Part shown: positions 33,976 to 42,103 of the stretch, one piece after another
Numbering within the stretch: position 1 is the stretch's first letter
Layout of the letters: every line of letters begins with the position of its first letter
Assembly (NCBI GenBank): GCA_964596015.1
Contig: CAZQSB010000006.1
Location: forward strand, 1-64,000
Reading direction: 5' to 3'
Length of the DNA stretch: 64,000 bases
From: WJMD01 sp964596015
GTDB lineage: Bacteria; Joyebacterota; Joyebacteria; Joyebacterales; Joyebacteraceae
Translations under genes and position numbers: made by a program
Notes under the pieces: generated by a model
Database searches by the model: none
Told to the model about the DNA's origin: nothing
Seen by the model: the letters and a program-made list of their open reading frames with translations, nothing else

Positions 33976-35120
33976 CCAATCGCGTTGAAGGCTGCCCCGG
34001 CGTGCCGCACGCCCGCGGCGAGCTCGCATCCGATCTCTCCGAGCGCGTCGTGCTCGATTTCGTCCGCTACGCATCCTGTTGGGAGGATGCCGACGTTCTC
34101 TGTGAAGCCCTCCGACCCACACCCGGCAGGCGTATCGTCTCGGTCGCTTCGGGTGGCGACAACTCGTTCGCGCTGGCTGCCGAGGGGGCGGACGTCGTCG
34201 CCGCGGATCTGAGCGCCGCGCAGATCGCCTGCGTCGAACTCAAGCGGGCGGCCTTCCGACGGCTCGAGTACGGGCAGGTCCTCGCCTTTCTCGGCGTCGA
34301 GCCGTCCGACGACCGGCGATCGGTATACGAGCGGCTCGAACCGGAGCTCAGTGAGTGGGCGGAGGCCTTCTGGCGTGCTCACCGCGATGACGTCGAGCGC
34401 GGCATAATCCACTGTGGGAAGTTCGAGGGCTACTTCCGGCTCTTCAGGAGACATGTGCTGCCACTCGTTCACGGGCGGCGGACGGTCGAGGCGCTCCTCG
34501 CCGAGCGGACACGACCGGAGCGCGAGGCCTTCTACGAGAGGCGCTGGAACAGCGTGCGGTGGCGGTTGATGTTCCGTGTCTTCTTCAGCCGGTTCGTCAT
34601 GGGTCGCCTCGGGCGGGACCCGGAGTTCTTCCGCTACGTCGAGGGGTCCGTGTCCGAGCGCATCCTCGAACGCACCCGCTACGCGTTCACCGTGCTGCCG
34701 ACGCACGCGAATCCGTATCTGGAGTATGTTCTGACCGGTCGTTTCAGGAGGGCGCTTCCACGCTACCTGCGTCCCGAGCGCTTCGACGCTGTGCGCGACG
34801 GGCTCGACCGGCTGACGCTCTTCGTGGGGCCCGTCGAGGAGGCCGCGGTTGCGCATCGCGGTCCGGGATTCGACGGATTCAACCTGTCGGACATCTTCGA
34901 GTACCTCGATCCGGCGACGGTCAGACACATCTATGCAACGCTCCTCGACGCGGCCCGTCCGGGCGCGCGGCTCGCATACTGGAACATGCTCGCACCGCGC
35001 TCGTGTCCCCCGGAGCACTCGGAGCGCGTCTCGCAACTCGAGGAGGAGGCACGCCGGCTGTTCGAGAAGGATCTCGCGTTCTTCTACAGCGCGTTCGTGC
35101 TCGAGCAGGTGAGAGGATGA
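33972..35120 (+). CDS. BtaA-like (DUF3419) 3-amino-3-carboxypropyl transferase
   Basis: 382 residues. DUF3419 includes BtaA, which transfers the 3-amino-3-carboxypropyl group of S-adenosylmethionine to diacylglycerol, the first step of betaine-lipid synthesis. Features shared with BtaA: YASCWEDADVLCEAL at the N-terminus, the SAM loop VSVASGGDNSFAL, AADLSAAQIACVELKRAA, and the C-terminal FDGFNLSDIFEYLD followed by YWNMLAPRS. BtaB, the N-methyltransferase that completes the betaine head group, is not in the operon, so the product may keep a free amino group or be modified by the GNAT protein encoded opposite. That link is inference. Confidence 0.8.
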   Translation: MTNRVEGCPGVPHARGELASDLSERVVLDFVRYASCWEDADVLCEALRPTPGRRIVSVASGGDNSFALAAEGADVVAADLSAAQIACVELKRAAFRRLEYGQVLAFLGVEPSDDRRSVYERLEPELSEWAEAFWRAHRDDVERGIIHCGKFEGYFRLFRRHVLPLVHGRRTVEALLAERTRPEREAFYERRWNSVRWRLMFRVFFSRFVMGRLGRDPEFFRYVEGSVSERILERTRYAFTVLPTHANPYLEYVLTGRFRRALPRYLRPERFDAVRDGLDRLTLFVGPVEEAAVAHRGPGFDGFNLSDIFEYLDPATVRHIYATLLDAARPGARLAYWNMLAPRSCPPEHSERVSQLEEEARRLFEKDLAFFYSAFVLEQVRG

Positions 35121-35159
35121 TGTTGATGGGATTGCTTCCTGGAGCAGGAAGGAGCGACC

Positions 35160-36506
35160 ATGGCCTGGCAGAGTGAGGTCCTGCGCGGGGCGCTCCTCGC
35201 CGGTGTCATCGTTCTCATCCTCGGCGGGGCCGAGCTCTGGCGCCGGCTCGCGGACCCGAAGCCGGAGCTCACGCGCAAGCTCATTCACTCAGCTACCGGA
35301 CTTGTGAGTCTGAGCTTCGTCTTCATGCTTGAGTCCGCGTGGACGGTCCTCGTCCTCACGGGCTCGTTCGCGCTCATCGTGTGGGCGGGGAAGCGGCTCA
35401 ACCTTCTGAAGAGCCTGCACGGTGTCGCCCGCTCGAGCGAGGGCGATCGCCTCTATCCGCTCGCCGTGCTCATTCTGTTCATGGCCACGCGCGGGCGGCC
35501 GTGGCTCTACGTGGCGTCGATCCTCGTGCTCGGACTCTCGGATGCGCTCGCTGCCCTCGTCGGTTCGACGTACGGCAGAAGGCACTACGAGTTCGGAGAC
35601 TCAAGGCGAAGCCTCGAGGGATCGCTCGTCTTTCTCGTTGTGGCGTTCCTGGCGATCCATCTGCCGCTCCTTCTCATGACCGATCTACCGCGCGAGAGCA
35701 CCGTGCTCGTGGCCATCCTCGCGGCCGCGATGGCGACGGCGGTCGAGGCGGTCTCGATCAGGGGCACCGACAACCTGTTCGTGCCGCTCCTCGTGTACAT
35801 CGTGCTGGACAGGCTCGCGGAGCGGCCGCCGGCCGAACTCGCCGCGATGAACGTCGCTACACTCATCATCGGCCTCGGACTCGCGTTCGCGATGTCCCGC
35901 TCGCGCGGCTTCAACGCCGGTGGGATTGTCGTTCTCATCCTCTTCGCAGTGGCCGTCTGGGCGTTCGGAGCCGTCTCGTGGGCCCTCCCGTTCTTGCTCG
36001 GGCTCGCCGCCTATCTTCCGCTCTGGTTCATCCCGCCGCGGATCGGCTCCGTGCCGGCGACCGTGGTGCTGGAGGCCCTGCTTCCATCGTTTGCGGTGCT
36101 CGCCGCGTCCGCGGGCTTCCGCAATGCCGGCTTCTTCCATGGGCCGTACGTGGCGTCGATCGCTCTCCTGGCGTCGCTCTGTCTGGTCGGGAGGTTCCAG
36201 CGGAAGTGGGGGAGATCGGCGTGGTCGAAACCCGGCGTCGGGCTCGCGGCCGCGGCGCCCGCCTGGCTCCTGGCGGCCGTGGTTCCCGGGCTCTTCGAGG
36301 GAGAACTCATGTGGGCACCGCTCGCGGCCGTCGGGGCAGTAACGGTCGTCGGGTCGCTCGCGGCGTCATCGTCCGTCGACCGCGAGGAGATCCCCGACCA
36401 CGTGGTTGTGTGGCCGCGGGAGCTCCTCGTGATTCAGTTCGCCGCAGCGGTGGCCATGATCGCGCTGCAGCTTTTCGACGTTATTCCTCTGTGGCGTCCG
36501 GCGTAG
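35160..36506 (+). CDS. Phytol/dolichol-kinase-like membrane protein with C-terminal extra membrane domain
   Basis: 448 residues, about 12-13 hydrophobic segments. The first about 220 residues resemble CTP-dependent polyprenol/phytol/diacylglycerol kinases: PKPELTRKLIHSATGLVS, ILVLGLSDALAALVGSTYGR, the short SRRSLEGSLVF motif, and MATAVEAVSIRGTDNLFVPL. The second half (about 225-448) is a further membrane domain beginning MSRSRGFNAGGIVVLIL, faintly like DUF92 (the phytyl-phosphate kinase VTE6 group). A fusion of both kinase steps would turn an isoprenoid alcohol into a diphosphate in one protein; this second-half assignment is weak. AGGAAGGAG precedes the ATG. The gene ends tail-to-tail with the opposite operon, overlapping by 26 bp. 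Confidence 0.7.
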   Translation: MAWQSEVLRGALLAGVIVLILGGAELWRRLADPKPELTRKLIHSATGLVSLSFVFMLESAWTVLVLTGSFALIVWAGKRLNLLKSLHGVARSSEGDRLYPLAVLILFMATRGRPWLYVASILVLGLSDALAALVGSTYGRRHYEFGDSRRSLEGSLVFLVVAFLAIHLPLLLMTDLPRESTVLVAILAAAMATAVEAVSIRGTDNLFVPLLVYIVLDRLAERPPAELAAMNVATLIIGLGLAFAMSRSRGFNAGGIVVLILFAVAVWAFGAVSWALPFLLGLAAYLPLWFIPPRIGSVPATVVLEALLPSFAVLAASAGFRNAGFFHGPYVASIALLASLCLVGRFQRKWGRSAWSKPGVGLAAAAPAWLLAAVVPGLFEGELMWAPLAAVGAVTVVGSLAASSSVDREEIPDHVVVWPRELLVIQFAAAVAMIALQLFDVIPLWRPA

Positions 36507-39345
36507 GGCCGTCGGACGCTCCCCCGCCCTCCTGCGGCGCGCCTGGTGCGGGCGCCTCGCGGTCCCCCGGCGTTCCGTCGCCGGTCGGAGGCGCTCCGGC
36601 CCCCGGCTTGGCTCCGACGATCTCCACCGTTCCGAGCGACCCATCCATCCGGACCCGCTGACCCGTCTCGACCGTGCCGAGAAGCCCCGGAATCCCGACG
36701 ATCGTCGGGATCCCCATCTCGCGCGCCACGATCGCCGAATGCGACAGAATGCTCCCGCGCTCGATCAGGACGCCGGAGGCCGACGGATAGAGCGGGACCC
36801 AACCGGGATCGGTGCGCCCCGCGACGAGGATCTCGCCCGAGAGGCACATATCGTCCGACGGGCTTCGGATGACCTTGACCGGCCCCTCGACCTCGCCGGG
36901 GCAGCATCCGGTTCCGCGGAGCCCCCCTTCGGAAGCCGTTTCGCCCTCCCGCCGCGCGTCGCGGAAGCGGTTCCTGTGGTAGACCATGCCGAACGTTTCG
37001 AAGTGGTCGTCGGGTTCGCGCTCCGACTCCTCGTGGTAGCGGTCGAACTCGCGCCGGCGGAGCGCCGCCAGCGCGCGCAGGTCGGCCGTCACGGCCGTGC
37101 CCTTGATGAAGTCGGCGAGTTCTCCGGTCGTGAGATAGAAGACGTCGTCGTGCTCGTCGAGGATGCCCTCCTCGGCGAGCCTCCGACCGGTCTGCCGGAA
37201 GATGTCGCGCAGGAGATCGTAGATCCGGGAACGCGCGAAGCGCATGTTCTCCCGGTTCTTCACGCCGAGGCGCGCGTTCCGAAGGACCCATCGGAAGACC
37301 GGGAGGCGGACCGCGGAGCCGCGGCCCGCGCGGATCGCCCCGAACGCGCGCGACTCGGCTCGCCTCCGAGTTTCGCGCTCCCGCGCCTCCATAGCTTCGA
37401 TACTGACGGCCCCGGGGTCGTCAAGCGCCACGTAGTTCCGGATCATCTGATAGACGAAGGCCGGCCGGTCGCGCAGCGAGTACTCCTCGAGCTTGAGCTC
37501 GTTCATGCAGCGGAAGCCGTAGAGCTCGAGATAGCGGCCAAGCTCGGTGGCGAACGCTTCGAACCGCTCATCGTTCGGTATCGTCTCGGCGAGCTCCTCC
37601 GGCGGCCGCTCGAGCACGAGCTTCAGAAGCTCCGGATCGCCCCGCACCATGGCAGCGAGCTGGAGAAGCATCTTCGTCGGCTTTGTGCTCTCGATGTCGC
37701 CCTCGCCGCAGAGGAGGTCGTTCTGGAGGGACTCCTTTTCGTCGCCGCACCACGCGGCGCAGAGCTGCCTCAGGACGCCGTAGCAAACCATGACGTAGAA
37801 GTCGTTGATGATCGGCGCCTTCCAGTTCCACAGAAGGGTGTCGGCGGCCTCGCGGTAGAGATCGAAGAGCTTTCGCGGCGTGAGACGTTCGAGGTCGACC
37901 GCCCTCCAGCGCGCCATGTGCGCATCGAACTCGCTCTGGAACCGCCCCACCAGTCCCCGGATGCGGGCGAACCGGCCGGCCGAGAGCGCGAGCAGTCGCA
38001 CGAGTCTCGGCAGCTCGACGAAATGGCGACGCCAGAACCCCGGCGTCTCGTCTCCGAAGTCGATGGGCTCCTTGAGGCCCATCATCGATTCCATGAACGA
38101 CTTGTTGTAGCGGAATCCCGGGAAGAGCGCTAGCAGCCGGTACCAGTTCAGGATGTTGTAGTACACGCGGCCGCGGATCAGTCCCAGCATGTTCTCGAGG
38201 ATCTCCCGGTTCTCCCGGACGACCCGCGGCGGGATGCCCATGACCTCTACGAAGCAGTGGTAGACGATCGTGTAGGCCTCACGAATGACGCTGAACGTGA
38301 GCGGCGTCGTGACGCCCGAGTAGCTCTCGATGATGTTCGAGTTGTCCCAGATGATGCGGTCCCCGGCCGCGGGCCCGTACTCGTCGACGGTCGTCACGGG
38401 CCGCGCCTGCAGAATGAGGACGCGCCCGGTTCTGTCGACCGAGAACTCGATATCCTGGGGGCGGCCGTAGAGACGCTCGATCTCGATGGCCGTTCGTGCG
38501 ACCTTGCGCACGTGCTCATCGGTGAGACTTGGTTCGAGCCGACGGGCACCCTGGAGCGGTCTCCTCGTGAGACCGGAGCCCGCGTCCCGGTCGAGCACGA
38601 GCTCCTCCTCCTTCTCCGCGATCTCACTTCTGGTCGAGAGGTCCTGCTTCCAGACGATGAACGTGTCCGCGTCGAGCCCGCCGCTCACGAGGCCCTCTCC
38701 GGCGCCGAAAACGGAGTTCACGACGATCTCGTGCACGTTCCCGGTGACCGGGTTGGCCGTGAAGGCGACGCCGCTCGCCCGGGCATCGACCATCTCCTGC
38801 ACGATGACGCCCACGGCGATGCAGTCGAGCGGAAGGCCGAGCTCCCTGCGGTAGGAGAGGGCTCGCTCGTTCCATGCCGACGCCCAGACGCCCTTGACCG
38901 CCTCGAGGATCCCGTGACGCGCCACGAAGAGAAAGCTGTCGTGGAGCCCGGCGAACGACTCGCCGGCCGCGTCCTCGCCGACGGCCGACGACCGCACGGC
39001 CAGCAGAGCATCGACGGGGAACGCTGTTCCGCATGCGCGCTCGATGGCGGCGGCCACCTCGTCAGGCACCGCCAGAGCGAGGATCCACGAGCGGATCTCG
39101 TCCGAGGCCGCCCGGAGCGCGTCGGGACCGTCTCCCGCCTCCGCGAGACGCGCTGCGACCCTCGCGTCGAGCGCCGAAGCTGCGAGGGCCGACTGAAGCG
39201 CGTCGGTCGTCACCGCGAGCCAATGCGGCACCGCGAGGCCCGCCCCTCCCAGACGCTCGAGATTCGCGGCCTTGCCCCCGATGGGGGCGGCCGGGGAGAG
39301 GCCGTTCGGTGTGTGGACGTACCGGGCCGCGGCTACCATGTCCAC
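36481..39345 (-). CDS. PEP-synthase/rifampicin-phosphotransferase-like enzyme
   Basis: 954 residues. The N-terminal PPDK_N ATP-grasp domain (about 1-335) has PIGGKAANLERLGGAGL, LLAVRSSAVGEDAAGESFAGLHDSF and DIEFSVDRTGRVLILQARPV. A long central domain (about 340-790) is not the PEP-binding TIM barrel of PEP synthase; it is where rifampicin phosphotransferases bind their acceptor. The C-terminal swivelling PEP-utiliser domain has the phosphohistidine His869 in SILSHSAIVARE. Such enzymes move the beta-phosphate of ATP to an acceptor, so an unknown alcohol of this locus may be phosphorylated. The last about 40 residues are a Pro/Gly-rich tail. It is the last gene of the minus operon and overlaps the UbiA-like gene by 13 nt. 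Confidence 0.82.
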   Translation of the reverse strand: MDMVAAARYVHTPNGLSPAAPIGGKAANLERLGGAGLAVPHWLAVTTDALQSALAASALDARVAARLAEAGDGPDALRAASDEIRSWILALAVPDEVAAAIERACGTAFPVDALLAVRSSAVGEDAAGESFAGLHDSFLFVARHGILEAVKGVWASAWNERALSYRRELGLPLDCIAVGVIVQEMVDARASGVAFTANPVTGNVHEIVVNSVFGAGEGLVSGGLDADTFIVWKQDLSTRSEIAEKEEELVLDRDAGSGLTRRPLQGARRLEPSLTDEHVRKVARTAIEIERLYGRPQDIEFSVDRTGRVLILQARPVTTVDEYGPAAGDRIIWDNSNIIESYSGVTTPLTFSVIREAYTIVYHCFVEVMGIPPRVVRENREILENMLGLIRGRVYYNILNWYRLLALFPGFRYNKSFMESMMGLKEPIDFGDETPGFWRRHFVELPRLVRLLALSAGRFARIRGLVGRFQSEFDAHMARWRAVDLERLTPRKLFDLYREAADTLLWNWKAPIINDFYVMVCYGVLRQLCAAWCGDEKESLQNDLLCGEGDIESTKPTKMLLQLAAMVRGDPELLKLVLERPPEELAETIPNDERFEAFATELGRYLELYGFRCMNELKLEEYSLRDRPAFVYQMIRNYVALDDPGAVSIEAMEARERETRRRAESRAFGAIRAGRGSAVRLPVFRWVLRNARLGVKNRENMRFARSRIYDLLRDIFRQTGRRLAEEGILDEHDDVFYLTTGELADFIKGTAVTADLRALAALRRREFDRYHEESEREPDDHFETFGMVYHRNRFRDARREGETASEGGLRGTGCCPGEVEGPVKVIRSPSDDMCLSGEILVAGRTDPGWVPLYPSASGVLIERGSILSHSAIVAREMGIPTIVGIPGLLGTVETGQRVRMDGSLGTVEIVGAKPGAGAPPTGDGTPGDREAPAPGAPQEGGGASDGPTPDATEE

Positions 39346-40298
39346 CTCCCCTCGAGGCCGGTGCTGAGCACGACGGCGACCGCGAGGACAACGTTCGCAG
39401 CCATGAGATGCAGGGCGGCGAACGACTCGAGCCGCTCCGCGGCGGCGGTCGTTGTCCGGGTGCGGAACACGGCGACCGCTCCAACCGTCAAGATCCAGAG
39501 TGCGATCAGCGCGCCTGCATACCAGAACGGGAGCCCCAGCATGCGTCCGAGGATGATCAGCAGCGCGACGTCGAGCGCCCGGATCCAGAACACCATGTAC
39601 GCCGCCCGATAGGTCCCGAGGATGCTCGAGTAGGTCTCGACGCCATCGATTTCGTTCTCCGGAGCGCGGATCTTCCTCGAGATCTCAAGCCCCATGCCGA
39701 GGAAGAATGATGCACCGACGAAGAGCCAGTACGCGGGCGGCGCCTTCCAAAACGCGACCCCTGTGGCGAAGCTGAATGCGACGAGCGTCAGGAGCGGCAT
39801 GACGAGCATGTGCGTGACGGCGTAGGCCACGAGTCGCCGACTGAGCCACTCGTGGACGAAGAACTCCTTGAGCATGAGGAGCGAGTAGACGAACGCCGCA
39901 CCGAGCGCGAGGAGAGCTGCCGGGCCGCTCACCGCCGCGAGGATGAACTCGATCGCTATCGCGGCGCCGCCGAGGATCCGGAGCTCCCTCAAGGTGATGA
40001 GGCCCCGCTGGAGCACGCGCTCCGTGTGGAAGCGGCCGTCCGTCGCGAAGTCCTTGTGTTCGTCGAAGACCCGGAGATGGAAGAAGAAGAGAAACAGCGT
40101 CACGACCCCCGCGAGAAGCCGCGGACTGACGACGATCGGCGCCTCCGGCTCGACGAGCGCGCGGGCCAGCGCGTGGGACGCGGCGTAGTAGGAGACGACC
40201 ATGATGCCGTGACCTGCGACCGGGAAGCGCTCCTTGAGGTAGGCCCCGAGCCGCAGTCTGAACGGTGACACCGGTGTCAGTTCCCGAGCCGTCGTCAT
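39333..40298 (-). CDS. UbiA-family prenyltransferase-like membrane protein
   Basis: 321 residues from the ATG at 40298 (GGGAGGCGAG upstream; the longer frame has no ribosome-binding site). About eight to nine membrane helices. The first Asp-rich region is RVFDEHKDFATDGRFHTERVLQRGLI, shown here in abbreviated form as DEHKD...D...RVLQRG; the second is ENEIDGVETYSSILG. These are the two prenyl-diphosphate/Mg2+ sites of UbiA proteins, which attach isoprenoid chains to aromatic rings, glycerol phosphates or other acceptors. In this locus it lies between an acyl-AMP ligase and a phosphotransferase-like gene. The acceptor is unknown. Confidence 0.75.
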   Translation of the reverse strand: MTTARELTPVSPFRLRLGAYLKERFPVAGHGIMVVSYYAASHALARALVEPEAPIVVSPRLLAGVVTLFLFFFHLRVFDEHKDFATDGRFHTERVLQRGLITLRELRILGGAAIAIEFILAAVSGPAALLALGAAFVYSLLMLKEFFVHEWLSRRLVAYAVTHMLVMPLLTLVAFSFATGVAFWKAPPAYWLFVGASFFLGMGLEISRKIRAPENEIDGVETYSSILGTYRAAYMVFWIRALDVALLIILGRMLGLPFWYAGALIALWILTVGAVAVFRTRTTTAAAERLESFAALHLMAANVVLAVAVVLSTGLEGRWTW

Positions 40299-40372
40299 GC
40301 TGCTCGCCTCCCGTCCAGGTGCCCCTTCGGGCACGCCGCGGCGTTCGTGCGTGCCATCGCCGGTACGGCCGG

Positions 40373-42103
40373 TCATCCCTTCGCTGATTCGCCGACCATC
40401 CGCCGCGCCGTCTTCCGGAGCGCGTCGTAGTCGATCTTCGCACGGTGCCGCGGATCGAGCGGCAGAGGCGACGCGGTTCGCAGGATCTCGTCGACCTGGA
40501 ATCCCGCGTCGTCGAGCCGGCACCGCACTGTGTGAACGATCTCGTCACCGGCATCCGTCTCCAGTACGAGCACGACGCGCTCACCGAGATCCGGGTCCGG
40601 CAGTCCGACCGCGCCCGCGCGCCGGACGGCGGGGCCCGCGTCCCGGGCGGCGGCCTCGAGCAGCTGCGGGTGGACGTCGGCTCCGGCCCGCCGGATCGTC
40701 GAATGGACGCGGCCGACGAGCCACACCCTCCCGGAGCCGTCGAGGTAGCCCGTGTCACCCATGCGGTGCCACACCTCGCCGGCGTGGTCAACGATCTTCG
40801 TGGAACGCTCGGCGTCCGGATTTCTGAAGTAGCCTCTGCACACATGGGGACCGGCGACAATGATCTCACCGACGGCGCCGGGGGCGACCTCGAGGTCGCT
40901 CACGTCCCGGCCACCAAGCTCGACGGGCCCGGGCTCGATACGGATGACCCTGATGCGGACACCCGCCGTGGCCATCCCGACACATATGCCGGGGCTTCCG
41001 GGCCGGACGTCGCTCTCCGCTCGAAGACGCTCGCGCGCCTCGACGTGCGCGACCGGTTCCGCCTCCGTGGAACCGTACGCGATGACGATCTCCGTGTCCG
41101 GGAAGGCCTCGACCCACCCGGGAATCTGCGCGTTGAAGACGGGGGCTCCGCCGCAGACGATCCTGCGGAGCGTCGGTCGCTCGTCCGGGTGTTGCCGCAT
41201 GCGCGCGGCGATCTCGTCGAGCGCCGGCGGCGGAAGCGCGCACGTCGTCACGCCGTGCGACCGGAGGACCTGGAGCGTGCGCTCCACGTCGAACCGGGAG
41301 CGTCCCCGGAAGAGGATCCTGGGCACGACGGACGTGACGCCGGCGGCGAGATTATTGAGCACCGTGACCGGGAACATCGTCGCGTCGACATCGTCGTCGC
41401 GCTGAGGAAACGCGGCGGAGAGTGCCTCGTGCTGGCCCTTCAGAATCGCGTGCGTTCGATTCGCACCTTTTGGCACGCCGCTCGAACCGCTCGTGAAGCT
41501 GATGAGCGCGGGGTCCTCCGACGAAATCGGCGTCCGCTCAAGCGAATCACCGGAGGACCCTGTGATCCGGATCGAGCGCGGCGCGGGCAGCATCCAGAAC
41601 CGACGACCTGTCGTGAACGCGAGCGGGACGCGGCGGAGCGTCGGGATGCGAAGGCGCAGGAGCTGGGCGGCGAAGCTCCCGACGTACGCCTTAGGGTCGA
41701 CGTGCGCGATCGCCCGATCGAGATGGGACGGTCCGATCCACGGGCTCACGAAGACGGCGACGGCTCCCAGTGAGAGGACGGCGAGCATCGTCTCGTAGAG
41801 CGCGATCGAGACGGGGACCATGACGACGACGCGGTCGCCGCTCTGGACTCCGTGCTCCGCGAGCCTTTTCGCCACAGCCGCGGCGCGGTGAGAGAGCGTT
41901 TCGAACGAGATCGACTCGATGTCGCGGCCGCGGTCGACGATGATCGCCTCGCGACTCGGGACTCGTCCCTCGGCGCTGAGAAAGGTCGTGAGCGTGTTGG
42001 AGTCCGAGGTGGCTTCGGGACGAACGGGTGCACCCACCAACGGGTCCGCTGCCGTCTCGTCGGCGCGAACTGCCCTTTCAGCCTTCGTACCCGAGGAGAA
42101 CAT
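40373..42103 (-). CDS. AMP-dependent acyl ligase (ANL superfamily, OleC/fatty-acyl-AMP-ligase-like)
   Basis: 576 residues. Adenylation motifs: ISFTSGSSGVPKGANRTH (P-loop, A3), YGSTEAEPV (A5), HRMGDTGYLD (A7), GRVHSTIRRAGADVHP (A8) and the catalytic Lys in DPRHRAKIDYDAL (A10). The RHRAKID form resembles OleC and related fatty-acid ligases rather than acetyl-CoA synthetase. It activates a carboxylic acid as acyl-AMP; the acid might be a fatty acid or, given the ammonia-lyases upstream, an aryl-acrylate. Its start overlaps the GNAT gene by 26 nt behind an AGGAG site. No OleA, OleB or OleD is present, so olefin synthesis is unlikely. Confidence 0.85.
   Translation of the reverse strand: MFSSGTKAERAVRADETAADPLVGAPVRPEATSDSNTLTTFLSAEGRVPSREAIIVDRGRDIESISFETLSHRAAAVAKRLAEHGVQSGDRVVVMVPVSIALYETMLAVLSLGAVAVFVSPWIGPSHLDRAIAHVDPKAYVGSFAAQLLRLRIPTLRRVPLAFTTGRRFWMLPAPRSIRITGSSGDSLERTPISSEDPALISFTSGSSGVPKGANRTHAILKGQHEALSAAFPQRDDDVDATMFPVTVLNNLAAGVTSVVPRILFRGRSRFDVERTLQVLRSHGVTTCALPPPALDEIAARMRQHPDERPTLRRIVCGGAPVFNAQIPGWVEAFPDTEIVIAYGSTEAEPVAHVEARERLRAESDVRPGSPGICVGMATAGVRIRVIRIEPGPVELGGRDVSDLEVAPGAVGEIIVAGPHVCRGYFRNPDAERSTKIVDHAGEVWHRMGDTGYLDGSGRVWLVGRVHSTIRRAGADVHPQLLEAAARDAGPAVRRAGAVGLPDPDLGERVVLVLETDAGDEIVHTVRCRLDDAGFQVDEILRTASPLPLDPRHRAKIDYDALRKTARRMVGESAKG

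Noticed and set aside
31723..34122. 799-codon minus frame over the HMG-CoA reductase/MMPL region
   Set aside because: Arg/His/Asp-rich shadow created by high GC; the plus-strand genes have full motif sets.
33972..35120. Complete betaine-lipid (DGTS) pathway
   Set aside because: Only the BtaA-like half is found; no BtaB-type trimethylating enzyme lies in the operon.
40373..42103. OleC of an olefin (OleABCD) cluster
   Set aside because: OleA, OleB and OleD are all absent from the neighbourhood; only the ligase motif resembles OleC.
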